Shown here: in pieces, positions 23,501-31,740 of the stretch | Numbering within the stretch: position 1 is the first letter of the stretch | Layout of the letters: each line of letters opens with the position of its first letter | Assembly: GCA_040505895.1 (NCBI GenBank) | Contig: JBEVXU010000031.1 | Span: 43,741 to 107,740, forward strand | Source of the DNA: Vondammii sp040505895 | GTDB taxonomy: Bacteria; Pseudomonadota; Gammaproteobacteria; Chromatiales; Chromatiaceae | Direction of reading: 5' to 3' | Length of the DNA stretch: 64,000 nucleotides | Made by a program: the position numbers and the translations under genes | Notes under the pieces: model-generated | Told to the model about the DNA's origin: nothing | Database searches by the model: none | What the model saw: the letters and a program-made list of their open reading frames with translations, nothing else

Positions 23501-24022
23501 CTAACGTCTGATTCGCCTGAACAGCATGATCTGACCATCTTTGCTACGTAGCACCATGCGCCCTTTTGATTCTACATACTCAAAAGGGTTCTCTATTCCG
23601 GTTTTCGGATCGCGCATCAATAACAGGTTCTGATCATGGAGGATCAGCTCGCCTTCGCGAAAAGTATCGCGGTCGAGGTAAAGGCGGAAACGGTTGCGTT
23701 TTATAACCAGAACTGTTCCCTGCTGTCCCTGCCAACCACCATCCAGTACAGAGGGTGCGCTTTTATAACTGGGGTATCCTCCGGGCATACCGGTGGTCAT
23801 AGGTACTTGATATGGGAAGCTGTTTATCGCCCAGGGATTGCGGTCATTCGCTCTTCTATCAATGCGTTTCTGGTAAGAGGATGAGAAGGCATCCACCATG
23901 TCCATTACCGATTCAGCCATGCTACTGTACCGGTTTGGATAGTCTAAACCTCCGGCATGGGCGGCATACCCCCATAGTAGGAGAGAAAGATATAAGAGAG
24001 GTCTCGGATTTCCGGTGTTCAT
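23501..24022 (-). CDS. Secreted hypothetical protein
   Basis: A 173-residue protein with a signal peptide (NTGNPRPLLYLSLLLWGYAA, cleaved after AHA). The mature part begins GGLDYPNRYSSMAESVMDMV and ends with a very basic strand region (LFRRIRR). The middle is Pro/Gly-rich (QVPMTTGMPGGYPSYKS), followed by strands GTVLVIKRNRFRLYLDRDTF and GELILHDQNLLLMRDPKTG. I do not recognise the family. The start could be 30 bases further upstream (24052), but ATG 24022 gives a proper signal peptide. It is convergent with the aminopeptidase gene. Confidence 0.65.
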   Translation of the reverse strand: MNTGNPRPLLYLSLLLWGYAAHAGGLDYPNRYSSMAESVMDMVDAFSSSYQKRIDRRANDRNPWAINSFPYQVPMTTGMPGGYPSYKSAPSVLDGGWQGQQGTVLVIKRNRFRLYLDRDTFREGELILHDQNLLLMRDPKTGIENPFEYVESKGRMVLRSKDGQIMLFRRIRR

Positions 24023-24182
24023 GGCTTCAGTATCGGGACAAATTTGATACACTCTAGTCTGGTTCGTGATGGCTTGAGATACAAGGGGCCTGGCGGATTT
24101 AATAACTCTTCTTGAGTCTCACTGTTATTTGGTGATCACAAAACGTGATGGCTCAATCAGGATATAACAAGAGTACGACAAC

Positions 24183-24629
24183 ATGGCGACAACAGACGGC
24201 GAAACAGAAAATCGTAGAAAACTCACCCAGGAGATGGTGGATAAATGGTTGCTTGAGCGTCAGGAGCTGATGGTGACTTATTGCCAGCTGGCCGGCCTTG
24301 ATGCCTACCCACCGGAAAAGCCGGTAAAACAGCTCCTACGGGATTTTTGTCAACTGCTGGTTGACTATATCGCATTCGGCCACTTTGAAGTCTACGACCG
24401 CATCACCTCTGGATCTGAGCGGCGAAGTGATGTGGTGGAGGTCGCCAATAGGGTCTACCCAAGGATCTCTGAGGTGACAGAGGTGGCGGTTGCCTTTAAC
24501 GATAAATACGACACATCGGATCACAAACAGCCGATGGGTCACCTGGATGATGATCTATCCAATCTTGGTGAAGAGCTGGCCAGTCGGATCGAAATGGAGG
24601 ATCAGCTCGTTTCGGCATTGATCCGTTGA
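24183..24629 (+). CDS. rsd: Rsd/AlgQ anti-sigma-70 regulator
   Basis: A 148-residue Rsd/AlgQ protein. Family landmarks are MVDKWLLERQELMVTYCQLA, the PVKQLLRDFCQLLVDYIAFG region and HFEVYDRI. Rsd binds the housekeeping sigma factor (region 4), frees core polymerase for other sigmas in stationary phase and, in some bacteria, affects ppGpp metabolism through SpoT. Family members have about 150-160 residues, so this one is full length. It precedes a large cyclase-like gene by about 100 bases on the same strand. No Shine-Dalgarno sequence is obvious; the start is the first ATG. Confidence 0.88.
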   Translation: MATTDGETENRRKLTQEMVDKWLLERQELMVTYCQLAGLDAYPPEKPVKQLLRDFCQLLVDYIAFGHFEVYDRITSGSERRSDVVEVANRVYPRISEVTEVAVAFNDKYDTSDHKQPMGHLDDDLSNLGEELASRIEMEDQLVSALIR

Positions 24630-24733
24630 TCATCGAGGCAGCCTATATGGGTGGTTCAACCAGATTACATTCAGTGATTGCCCTCCCGTATCCACGGCGA
24701 GGCTATCAGAGCCGGTCGGCCTGCTGAATCATC

Positions 24734-27097
24734 GTGGCACTGGGAAAGCTTTTATACTGGCGGCCTGAAATAGAGGAGTTTTGTAAACCTCTGCGTTGCA
24801 AACAGCCGTTTGATCTGCTTTTCAGTAAACTTCCACGGGGTATAGATAATACCCGTATCGATGTCGTTCTCAGCCAGGAGTTCACACAAAAGACGCGCCT
24901 GATGGTGAAGCGTGCTCTGCTCCATGATGTTACCGAGAACTATTGGGGAGAGGCACCGCCGCCACCGGATAATCAGGATGTACAGGCAGTGGGTGACTGC
25001 TATATCGGCATGATGGAGCTGGCGGTGGATCGTGCGCGCAAGCGATCCAGTATGGAGGTGATCCAGCTGCTGCAGTTTTCCGTGCTGAAATTTCTCCTGC
25101 AGGTGATCGACGAAGAGCTGCGTGATCTGCGCAGTAGACTCCAGAAAGAGCGCAGCCGAGCCAATCAACAGTCAAATGCGCTCTCGGTGCAGTTGCATGA
25201 AAGATTGGTGATTCTGGCGAAAGAGGCGTCATCGATAAGATACCGGTTGAGTCGCCGGCTGTTTCGCGAACTGCTGAAGCTGGAGACGGTTCGCCTTGGC
25301 AAGCTGCGAAAATCCGTCCTTGGTCGAACTTGGCCGGTGCCCAAAATTGTCCTGTTCAATCCCATGCTGCAACTGTCGTCGCTTCTGGCTGATGAGCAGC
25401 TGATGAAGCACTATCCACTGGCTTGCACCAATAGTGAGAAGGAGAGGGGGTTTGACACCATCAATCGTCTGGTGGTGGGGCTGTTTTCCCGTTTTTTGCC
25501 GACATGGGTCTGGCCACTGGAAGGGCATGAGCCGGGAGAGGGTGGAGAGGCCGGTTCGACGGCGATTCTGTATCGCAATGAGCAGGGCGGCATGACGACA
25601 CAGATTGATGTCGGCCTGTTGCTGGGAAACTCCATGCAAAAAGATGAGTACCACAAAGGACTGGTCTCCTGGCTTGATGTACCGGAGAACATTGATCGTT
25701 TCATCTACTCGGTAAAATCCGGGAGCATGAGTGACGGTGGTGTGGCGGACCGAGCCTATTGGCAAAATCCCCGTTGGCCCCGATTTCACGCCCGCCTTCT
25801 CAAACGTTTGTTGAGGCAATTTAAAAAAGGCGGCCTGGAACAGGAGATACTTGCATCTCATGCTGCCCCTGGGGTTTATGAGGATCTCAAAGGATGTCTA
25901 CCCGTCAGACTGGTGTGTCAGTATCTTGCGGGCGATATCAAGAAGCAGGGGCTGCAACGGAAACTGTCGGGTATGCCGGGTGTGAATAACCCTGTGCAGG
26001 TGATGAAAGTGCTTGATCGCGCACAGAGCGCCATCCGCAATATGCCGACGGCGACACGGCAACGAAGAATTTTCAGCTTTGTCCGGCATTTCTCTATTTT
26101 TCGGCGTGATCTCAAACTGGCGCATCAGGCCTTCTCTGCCATGAGTCGCATCCGAATTCTCAGCCGCCAGGAAGATATTGATCTCTCCCGCAGTAACAGT
26201 ACGTTGCAGGAGATGTTGTTGCGTGGAGAGCTTCAGCCGGGGGAGCATAAGATTCGCAACCACGTGATCATTAAAGCCGATGTTCGGGGCTCAACGGCGA
26301 TAACCAAAGAGTTGCGGCAGCGGGGCCTTAATCCGGCATCCCACTTCAGCCTGAATTTCTTTGAACCGATCACTCAGCTGCTCAAAGGGTATGGTGCTCA
26401 AAAAGTTTTTGTTGAGGGTGATGCCGTGATCCTCAGTATTTTTGAATATCAGGATACGCCCTACCAGTGGCTTTGTGTCTCCCACGCCTGTGGTCTGGCA
26501 AGAAATATGCTGAAAGTGGTGGAGGCGCAGAATATCAAGAATCGGGAGTATGGATTGCCTGAACTGGAGCTGGGGCTGGGTATCTGCTTTAGTGATGAGG
26601 AACCGACTTTTCTTTATGATGGAAATCAGAAAATCATGATCTCTCCCGCCATCAACCGAGCCGATCAGCTCTCTTCATGCTCTGCGGCGATCAGGAATAC
26701 CCGCTATGGCAGAGCGCTTGGGCAGGAGGTCAAGGTGATGGCCCCGCTGGATGCCGGCGCTCTGGAGAAAGTCAGCTCCGACAAGTTGGTGCGTTACAAC
26801 GTCAATGGTATTGAGCTCGATATTTCCGCCTATTACAAGCTCAAGTCTGAACTCTCTATGCGCACCGTCGAGCAGGATACGCCGGCAGGTGATGATCAGC
26901 TCATGGTTGGGCGTTATCCCGATCTTGATGGAAAAATGCATACCCTGGTGCTGAAGGAGTCTCCAGTGACGGTGTGGGATGGTCTCGCATCAGGAGAGAA
27001 TGAGCCCCTGCAGCGAAGTTACTATCAGGTGGTTACGGATAAAAAGAGCCGGGCTGAAGCGGTTGAGAGGCTGTCGGCAAGAGCTACATATCCCTAG
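24734..27097 (+). CDS. Large protein with diverged class III nucleotide-cyclase domain
   Basis: A 787-residue soluble protein. The N-terminal 500 residues are mostly helical and unfamiliar. Residues about 505-680 resemble a class III adenylate/guanylate cyclase: IIKADVRGSTAITKELRQRG carries the first metal Asp, QKVFVEGDAVILSIFE carries the substrate Lys and second metal Asp, and the later segment is SPAINRADQLSSCS. The usual transition-state Asn-x-x-x-Arg appears as N-R-A-D-Q, with Arg replaced by Gln, so activity is uncertain. It may bind nucleotide as a regulator instead. The start is GTG 24734 with no strong ribosome binding site. The next gene (slt) is convergent. Confidence 0.65.
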   Translation: MALGKLLYWRPEIEEFCKPLRCKQPFDLLFSKLPRGIDNTRIDVVLSQEFTQKTRLMVKRALLHDVTENYWGEAPPPPDNQDVQAVGDCYIGMMELAVDRARKRSSMEVIQLLQFSVLKFLLQVIDEELRDLRSRLQKERSRANQQSNALSVQLHERLVILAKEASSIRYRLSRRLFRELLKLETVRLGKLRKSVLGRTWPVPKIVLFNPMLQLSSLLADEQLMKHYPLACTNSEKERGFDTINRLVVGLFSRFLPTWVWPLEGHEPGEGGEAGSTAILYRNEQGGMTTQIDVGLLLGNSMQKDEYHKGLVSWLDVPENIDRFIYSVKSGSMSDGGVADRAYWQNPRWPRFHARLLKRLLRQFKKGGLEQEILASHAAPGVYEDLKGCLPVRLVCQYLAGDIKKQGLQRKLSGMPGVNNPVQVMKVLDRAQSAIRNMPTATRQRRIFSFVRHFSIFRRDLKLAHQAFSAMSRIRILSRQEDIDLSRSNSTLQEMLLRGELQPGEHKIRNHVIIKADVRGSTAITKELRQRGLNPASHFSLNFFEPITQLLKGYGAQKVFVEGDAVILSIFEYQDTPYQWLCVSHACGLARNMLKVVEAQNIKNREYGLPELELGLGICFSDEEPTFLYDGNQKIMISPAINRADQLSSCSAAIRNTRYGRALGQEVKVMAPLDAGALEKVSSDKLVRYNVNGIELDISAYYKLKSELSMRTVEQDTPAGDDQLMVGRYPDLDGKMHTLVLKESPVTVWDGLASGENEPLQRSYYQVVTDKKSRAEAVERLSARATYP

Positions 27098-27135
27098 GGC
27101 TGGGAGTTATCACTTACTTCCACATGGTCCACTAG

Positions 27136-29130
27136 CTAGTGCTCATCAATGCCGCTCTTGGCGGGGCTTGCTGAGGCAATCTGCATAATGTGTGATTCTG
27201 AAAAAACCCATGGCATTCGTAAGGACAGGGGCGTCACTTTTTTGCCCAGGCGCTGGTCATAGATCACTGCATAACTAAGAACACGCTGGGTGTAGCTTCT
27301 GGTCTCACGAAATGGAATCGTCTCCACCCACAGGTCGGCGGCAATTGTCGTCTCCGGCAGCCAGGCGCGCACCCGGTGTGGGCCCGCATTATAGGCCGCT
27401 GTGGCCAGTACCTGATTCTTTCCAAGCTGTCTGTAGACACGACTGAGGTAGGCGGTTCCCAACGTGATATTGGTATCCGGGTTGAGTAGCTCCTGCTTCC
27501 TCGGTCTGCGCTGTTTGGTCTTTTTTGCGATAAAGCGAGCGGTATTCGGCATTAACTGCATAAGGCCGAGAGCACCTGCGGGTGAGTGTGCGTCCTGGGA
27601 GAACGCACTCTCCTGGCGTATTACGGCAAATACCCAAGCGTTATCGAGTTGCCGGTTAACGGCTTCAGCAGAGACTTTATCTTTATGCTTCAATGGGAAG
27701 CGTAGCTCCAAATCGTCCCAGTAGCCGGTGCGGGCAAGAGTGAAAATTGCACGGTCGTGCCAACCCCAGCCTTGGGCCAGCTTTGAAACCAGCTGCAGTT
27801 TCTCAGACGGCATCCCTTTGACCGCCAGGTTCCACTCCCGGCGAGCGTCCAGAAAACGGCCAAGGGAGAAAAGCTCGTGTGCTCTTCTGATAGCCGGCAG
27901 TTGTGCAGTGCGGTCGAGTTCTTTCTGATCCAGGCTCAAGGGGATAGGATCGAAGCGGTAGCGGATGCCTGTTTTATCAGCAGCCAGAAAACCGTAATAA
28001 CTCCGCTCCAGCGACAGTGCCCGAAACAGTGTCATTGCCTCCTCCTGTCGTCCCACTGCTGCTGTTGCTCTGGCACGCCAGTAGCGCCAGCGTTCTGATT
28101 GCTGCAGTTTCTCCGGCAGTGCCTCTATCCAGGTGAGGACAAAGGGCCACTCCTGCATGCTCAAGGCGGTGCGAATTCTTGTTGTCAGGAAGCGCCCATC
28201 AGAGGCTTTGGGGGTGAAACCATCAAGTAACGGGAGGATAGCGGGATGGCCGTTGCGAGCCAATGAGAGCAGGAGTTCGCGTTCACCTTTATAGAGCTGC
28301 TCTTTGCTAAATGGATAGCTTGCGCGCATCCGTGGCCAGAGAGTGAGAGCGCTCAGGTGGTCTTGCCGTGCCAGCCGCTTAAAACCGTGCAGTAGCATTT
28401 TCTCCCGATGAGAAGATGCTCGGCGGAAGGCTCGTTTATCTGTGATCGTTTTTGGCCGTTTATGGAGCTTTAGCCAGAGCTCAAGCTGCTCTCTCTCAGG
28501 CATCGGCAGGTAGCGTTTAAGGTAGCGGGCGAGGGTGGTTTCACCCTCATTCATTGCCAGCTCAGCCCGCTTCCATGCCAGTTTTGCGGTCAGCTTTCCC
28601 GCCTTACGCCAGTGGTCAAAAACCGGGTCACACGCCTTCGGCTGCGATTTTCCACTAAGCCAGAGTTGGGGTATCTCACTGAAGGCCTCGTCTGCGTGGC
28701 CGGTGCCGAGTAGCGCCAGCATCCTATGGCAGTCGAATTTGGTGCCCATTCCGGGACGGTAAAATGTCAGATAGATCCACCACTGCTTGCGTTTAGCCAG
28801 TTCAGAGAGCCAGATGCGCCGCATCCGTGGTGCAAGTGGCGTCTCCTTGTAACGCGTAAGAAATTGCTCGACCGAGCGGCTTTTTAGTTTTGATCGCCGC
28901 TGTGTCAGCTCCTGAAACTCAAGATAGGGGTAGAGCGGATAGTCGATCAACTGGGACTTCAGCTTCTGATAGCGCCCAGCCGCATTTTTCTTCAGCGCCT
29001 TCTCCGCCTCAAGAAAACGGTTCTGGTCTGTCAGTGGGGGGGAGATTCCTATCGCGGTAAGCGGGAGAAGCAGTGCCGCCACCAGTAGGGTGAGAGTCAG
29101 CGATAACCGTCGTGTGGCGGTGTCATCCAT
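27136..29130 (-). CDS. slt: Soluble lytic murein transglycosylase (Slt70 type)
   Basis: A 664-residue periplasmic lytic transglycosylase that cuts the glycan between MurNAc and GlcNAc with anhydro-ring formation. It has a signal peptide (LSLTLTLLVAALLLPLTAIG), a long helical superhelix (about 30-480) with repeated TPR-like units, and a C-terminal SLT domain: WVFAVIRQESAFSQDAHSPA with catalytic Glu, GALGLMQLMPNTARFIA, LNPDTNITLGTAYLSRVY and ATAAYNAGPHRV. I chose ATG 29130. A TTG at 29184 would extend it into the divergent inositol-phosphatase region. The length and domain order are those of Slt70. Confidence 0.92.
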   Translation of the reverse strand: MDDTATRRLSLTLTLLVAALLLPLTAIGISPPLTDQNRFLEAEKALKKNAAGRYQKLKSQLIDYPLYPYLEFQELTQRRSKLKSRSVEQFLTRYKETPLAPRMRRIWLSELAKRKQWWIYLTFYRPGMGTKFDCHRMLALLGTGHADEAFSEIPQLWLSGKSQPKACDPVFDHWRKAGKLTAKLAWKRAELAMNEGETTLARYLKRYLPMPEREQLELWLKLHKRPKTITDKRAFRRASSHREKMLLHGFKRLARQDHLSALTLWPRMRASYPFSKEQLYKGERELLLSLARNGHPAILPLLDGFTPKASDGRFLTTRIRTALSMQEWPFVLTWIEALPEKLQQSERWRYWRARATAAVGRQEEAMTLFRALSLERSYYGFLAADKTGIRYRFDPIPLSLDQKELDRTAQLPAIRRAHELFSLGRFLDARREWNLAVKGMPSEKLQLVSKLAQGWGWHDRAIFTLARTGYWDDLELRFPLKHKDKVSAEAVNRQLDNAWVFAVIRQESAFSQDAHSPAGALGLMQLMPNTARFIAKKTKQRRPRKQELLNPDTNITLGTAYLSRVYRQLGKNQVLATAAYNAGPHRVRAWLPETTIAADLWVETIPFRETRSYTQRVLSYAVIYDQRLGKKVTPLSLRMPWVFSESHIMQIASASPAKSGIDEH

Positions 29131-29300
29131 GGTGCGTATGCGGCTGCTCCTGAGATGGTTGGTATATAGCCCGTTCATGCTCAATGGACGATCCTACCGA
29201 GCACCAGTTAGATACTAGTCCTCGTGCAGGAAAGTACAAGCGGGGAAAACCCTGCACTTTACATGTAGTCTCTCCATTGCTTGCAGGGGACGATTCCGGG

Positions 29301-30137
29301 ATGATAGCAACCATGAAAAACCCCCTAGATCAGCTATCCCCAAGGCCTAAAGGTGTGGAGCTGCAGCAGCTATTGATAGATGCTGCAGAGCAGGAAATCC
29401 TCCCGCGCTACCAGCATGCAGTGGTGCGTAACAAACCAGACGGCACTCTGGTAACCGATGCCGATATCGAGGTTCAACGCTCTCTCCGGGAGGGATTGTA
29501 TGAGCATTGGCCGGAAATCCCTCTTCTTGGTGAGGAGATGACAGAGGAGGAGCAGCGTCAGGTGATGGAGACCGCCTGTTTCTGGTGCCTTGATCCGCTC
29601 GATGGAACTACTAATTTTAGTATTGGACTGCCCTATTTTGCCATCTCTCTCGCTCTGGTCATCGATCATAGACCGGTGCTTGGCCTGGTCTATGACCCGA
29701 TTCGCAAAGAGAGTTTTCGCGCTGAGCAGGGTGGTGGTGCTTGGCTCAATGATCGGCGATTGACGCTTGACGGCTCTACAGAGGATCTCAAAGATGGGGT
29801 CGCAGTGATTGACCTAAAGCGGCTGACACCGCCATTGATCACTCGGTTGGCAAAGCAGCCGCCCTACCGCTCCCAGCGGAGCTTTGGCGCTGTTGCCCTG
29901 GAGTGGAGCTGGATGGCGGCGGGACGTGGACATCTCTACCTTCACGGTGGTCAGCGGCCCTGGGATTATGCTGCAGGCTGCCTGATATTTTCCGAGGCGG
30001 GGGGTATCCTCGCAGATGGATTGATATCGGAAGGCCGTCCCATGAGTCTGCAGTCGCGGGCCGCAATAGGGGCGTCTAATCCACAGCTCTATAACCAGTG
30101 GTTGAAGTGGCTTGAAGAGGCCGGATATGAGAGCTAA
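29301..30137 (+). CDS. Inositol monophosphatase family protein (SuhB/HisN/CysQ-like)
   Basis: A 278-residue Mg2+-dependent phosphomonoesterase. Motifs are IPLLGEEM (first metal Glu), FWCLDPLDGTTNFSIGLPYF (the D-P-L-D-G-T-T-N motif), and the C-terminal PWDYAAGCLIFSEAGG (W-D-x-A-A-G). Substrates of this family vary: myo-inositol-1-phosphate, histidinol phosphate or PAP. The variant NFSIGLPYFAISLAL does not settle it. The reading frame could begin further upstream, but ATG 29301 or 29313 gives the family's normal N-terminus. It is divergent from slt and is followed 28 bases later by a Sel1-repeat gene. Confidence 0.88.
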   Translation: MIATMKNPLDQLSPRPKGVELQQLLIDAAEQEILPRYQHAVVRNKPDGTLVTDADIEVQRSLREGLYEHWPEIPLLGEEMTEEEQRQVMETACFWCLDPLDGTTNFSIGLPYFAISLALVIDHRPVLGLVYDPIRKESFRAEQGGGAWLNDRRLTLDGSTEDLKDGVAVIDLKRLTPPLITRLAKQPPYRSQRSFGAVALEWSWMAAGRGHLYLHGGQRPWDYAAGCLIFSEAGGILADGLISEGRPMSLQSRAAIGASNPQLYNQWLKWLEEAGYES

Positions 30138-30165
30138 AACGAGCTCTACTTGAGGAGTAGGTATT

Positions 30166-30603
30166 ATGAGTGACAACAACGAACAGTTTGATATGGAGTT
30201 GGTCAGCGGTATTGCAGCCTTTGAAGGAAAGCACTTTGCCTCGGCGGTGAAAATGCTTTCACCTCTGGCTGATCAGGGCAATATCGAAGCCCAGTACCGT
30301 GTTGCCATTATGGCTCAGAATGGTTTGGGTATGACGGTCAATGAGATGCTGGCCTACAAGTACATGAAGTCGGCGGCGGAGGCGGGGCTTGGTCTTGCTC
30401 AGCACGGTCTAGGCTTTATGTATATGCAGGGCGAATGTGCCGCCAAAAATGGTGAGAAGGCGGTGGAGTGGTTCAAGAAAGCCAGCGATCAGGGAATGGT
30501 GGGTTCCCAGACCACCCTGGCGATGATGTATGAGACGGGTGATGGTGTGGAGCAGGATCTGGAAGAGGCGAAACGTTGGTACAAACTGGCCGGTTTTGAG
30601 TAG
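30166..30603 (+). CDS. Sel1-repeat protein
   Basis: A 145-residue protein made of Sel1-like (TPR-related) repeats: ADQGNIEAQYRVAIMAQNGL, AAEAGLGLAQHGLGFMY, and SDQGMVGSQTTLAMMYETGD with DLEEAKRWYKLAG at the end. Such repeats form alpha-helical scaffolds for protein binding. No signal peptide is present. GAGTAGGTATT precedes ATG 30166, a weak ribosome binding site. It follows the inositol-phosphatase family gene by 28 bases, so the two may be co-transcribed. Confidence 0.85.
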   Translation: MSDNNEQFDMELVSGIAAFEGKHFASAVKMLSPLADQGNIEAQYRVAIMAQNGLGMTVNEMLAYKYMKSAAEAGLGLAQHGLGFMYMQGECAAKNGEKAVEWFKKASDQGMVGSQTTLAMMYETGDGVEQDLEEAKRWYKLAGFE

Positions 30604-30638
30604 GTGCAGGTTGCAGGTAAACTTCGTCACCCTCCGGT

Positions 30639-31472
30639 CTACTCGTTGAGAATACCGCCACAGTATTTGCAGTAGATGGCATCTTCGTCATGTCCCTCTT
30701 TCATGCAGTCGGGGCAAGCCTGTGTGGTGGGGGCTTTGCCGTGGCGTTTGACCACTTCAACCGCGAAGATGCCGATGGGAATGATGATCATGCTGTAGCC
30801 CAGTAACATGGCGATAGCGGCGAGAACCTGGCCGGGTAGAGTCAGCGGTGCCAGATCGCCATAACCCACTGTGGTGAGGGTGACAATGGCCCAGTAAAAC
30901 CCCGCAGGGATACTAGAAAAACCACTCTTCTCTCCCTCCACTACATACATCAGTGTCCCTAGAATCAGCGCCAGAATCAGCATGCTCATAAGAAACACGG
31001 TGATCTTGTGACGTGTCGCTCTCAGTGCATGCATCAGTACCATCACTTCACTGAGATAGCGTGCCATCTTGAAGATACGAAAGACTCTGAGCAGGCGAAT
31101 CACCCGAATCACCATCAGAGACTGACTGCCGACAAAGATCAGGCTTAGATAGGCGGGAAGAATGGCGAGAAGATCAATGATGCCAAAAAAACTCTTGGCG
31201 TAGTGCAAGGGGTGCCTGACTGACCAGAGCCGTAATCCATATTCGATAGTGAAGAGCAGTGTCAGGGTCCACTCTGTGAAATGAAGTATGGCACTGTACT
31301 GTTGCTGTATCTCCTTCACACTGTCGAGCATCACAGCGATTACGGCAATGATGATGGCAACCAGAAGCGCCGCGTCAAAAATTTTGCCGGCGTGAGTATC
31401 TGCCTCGAAAATGATTTCGTGCATTCGACGCCGTAGCGGATTGCGTCTATGTTTTTGAGGTGTCTCCTGCAT
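30639..31472 (-). CDS. Voltage-gated-type potassium channel with C-terminal zinc ribbon
   Basis: A 277-residue six-helix ion channel. It has S1-S3 helices from about 30, an arginine-bearing S4-like helix (VIRVIRLLRVFRIFKMARYL), a pore helix and the selectivity filter VTLTTVGYGDLAPLT (T-V-G-Y-G-D, potassium), then S6 (VLAAIAMLLGYSMIIIPIGI). After S6 is a short tail with ACPDCMKEGHDEDAIYCKYC: two Cys-x-x-Cys pairs that form a zinc ribbon. Kv-type bacterial channels of this size are common; the zinc-ribbon tail is the unusual feature. It is divergent from the large PEP-CTERM gene, with a dyad-rich intergenic region. Confidence 0.9.
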   Translation of the reverse strand: MQETPQKHRRNPLRRRMHEIIFEADTHAGKIFDAALLVAIIIAVIAVMLDSVKEIQQQYSAILHFTEWTLTLLFTIEYGLRLWSVRHPLHYAKSFFGIIDLLAILPAYLSLIFVGSQSLMVIRVIRLLRVFRIFKMARYLSEVMVLMHALRATRHKITVFLMSMLILALILGTLMYVVEGEKSGFSSIPAGFYWAIVTLTTVGYGDLAPLTLPGQVLAAIAMLLGYSMIIIPIGIFAVEVVKRHGKAPTTQACPDCMKEGHDEDAIYCKYCGGILNE

Positions 31473-31563
31473 AGTCTGATTTATCCCAACAGATCTGCTG
31501 GCTGAATAGGTTCATTCAGAGGTTCCTTTAAGGATAGGTGATATCAAAAAAATTACGACGGTG

Positions 31564-31596
31564 TAGGATTTGTCCTATTGACTTACGTTAACGTAA
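31564..31596. promoter_or_regulatory. Two adjacent dyads upstream of the large PEP-CTERM gene
   Basis: TAGGATTTGTCCTA (31564-31577) and the perfect 14-base palindrome TTACGTTAACGTAA (31583-31596) lie six bases apart. A -35-like TTGACT at 31579-31584 overlaps the second one. They lie between the divergent potassium channel and the 1,436-residue PEP-CTERM gene, about 145-175 bases before the latter. Operator function is inferred. Confidence 0.5.
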
Positions 31597-31740
31597 AGGG
31601 AAGAATACCGCGCAACTAGCATGGATGTTGCCGGGGAGAGTTGTAACAGGGTGGCATCCTTCTTTGTAGGCCGTCGGTTTTTATGCCGCTGACCACTGAA
31701 TCCCAACTATAACCAATAATTTTAAGGAAAGGATGCCCGT

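Noticed and set aside
25229..25861. Minus-strand ORF of 210 codons inside the cyclase-like gene
   Set aside because: It overlaps a gene with clear domain similarity and has no recognisable motif or ribosome binding site.
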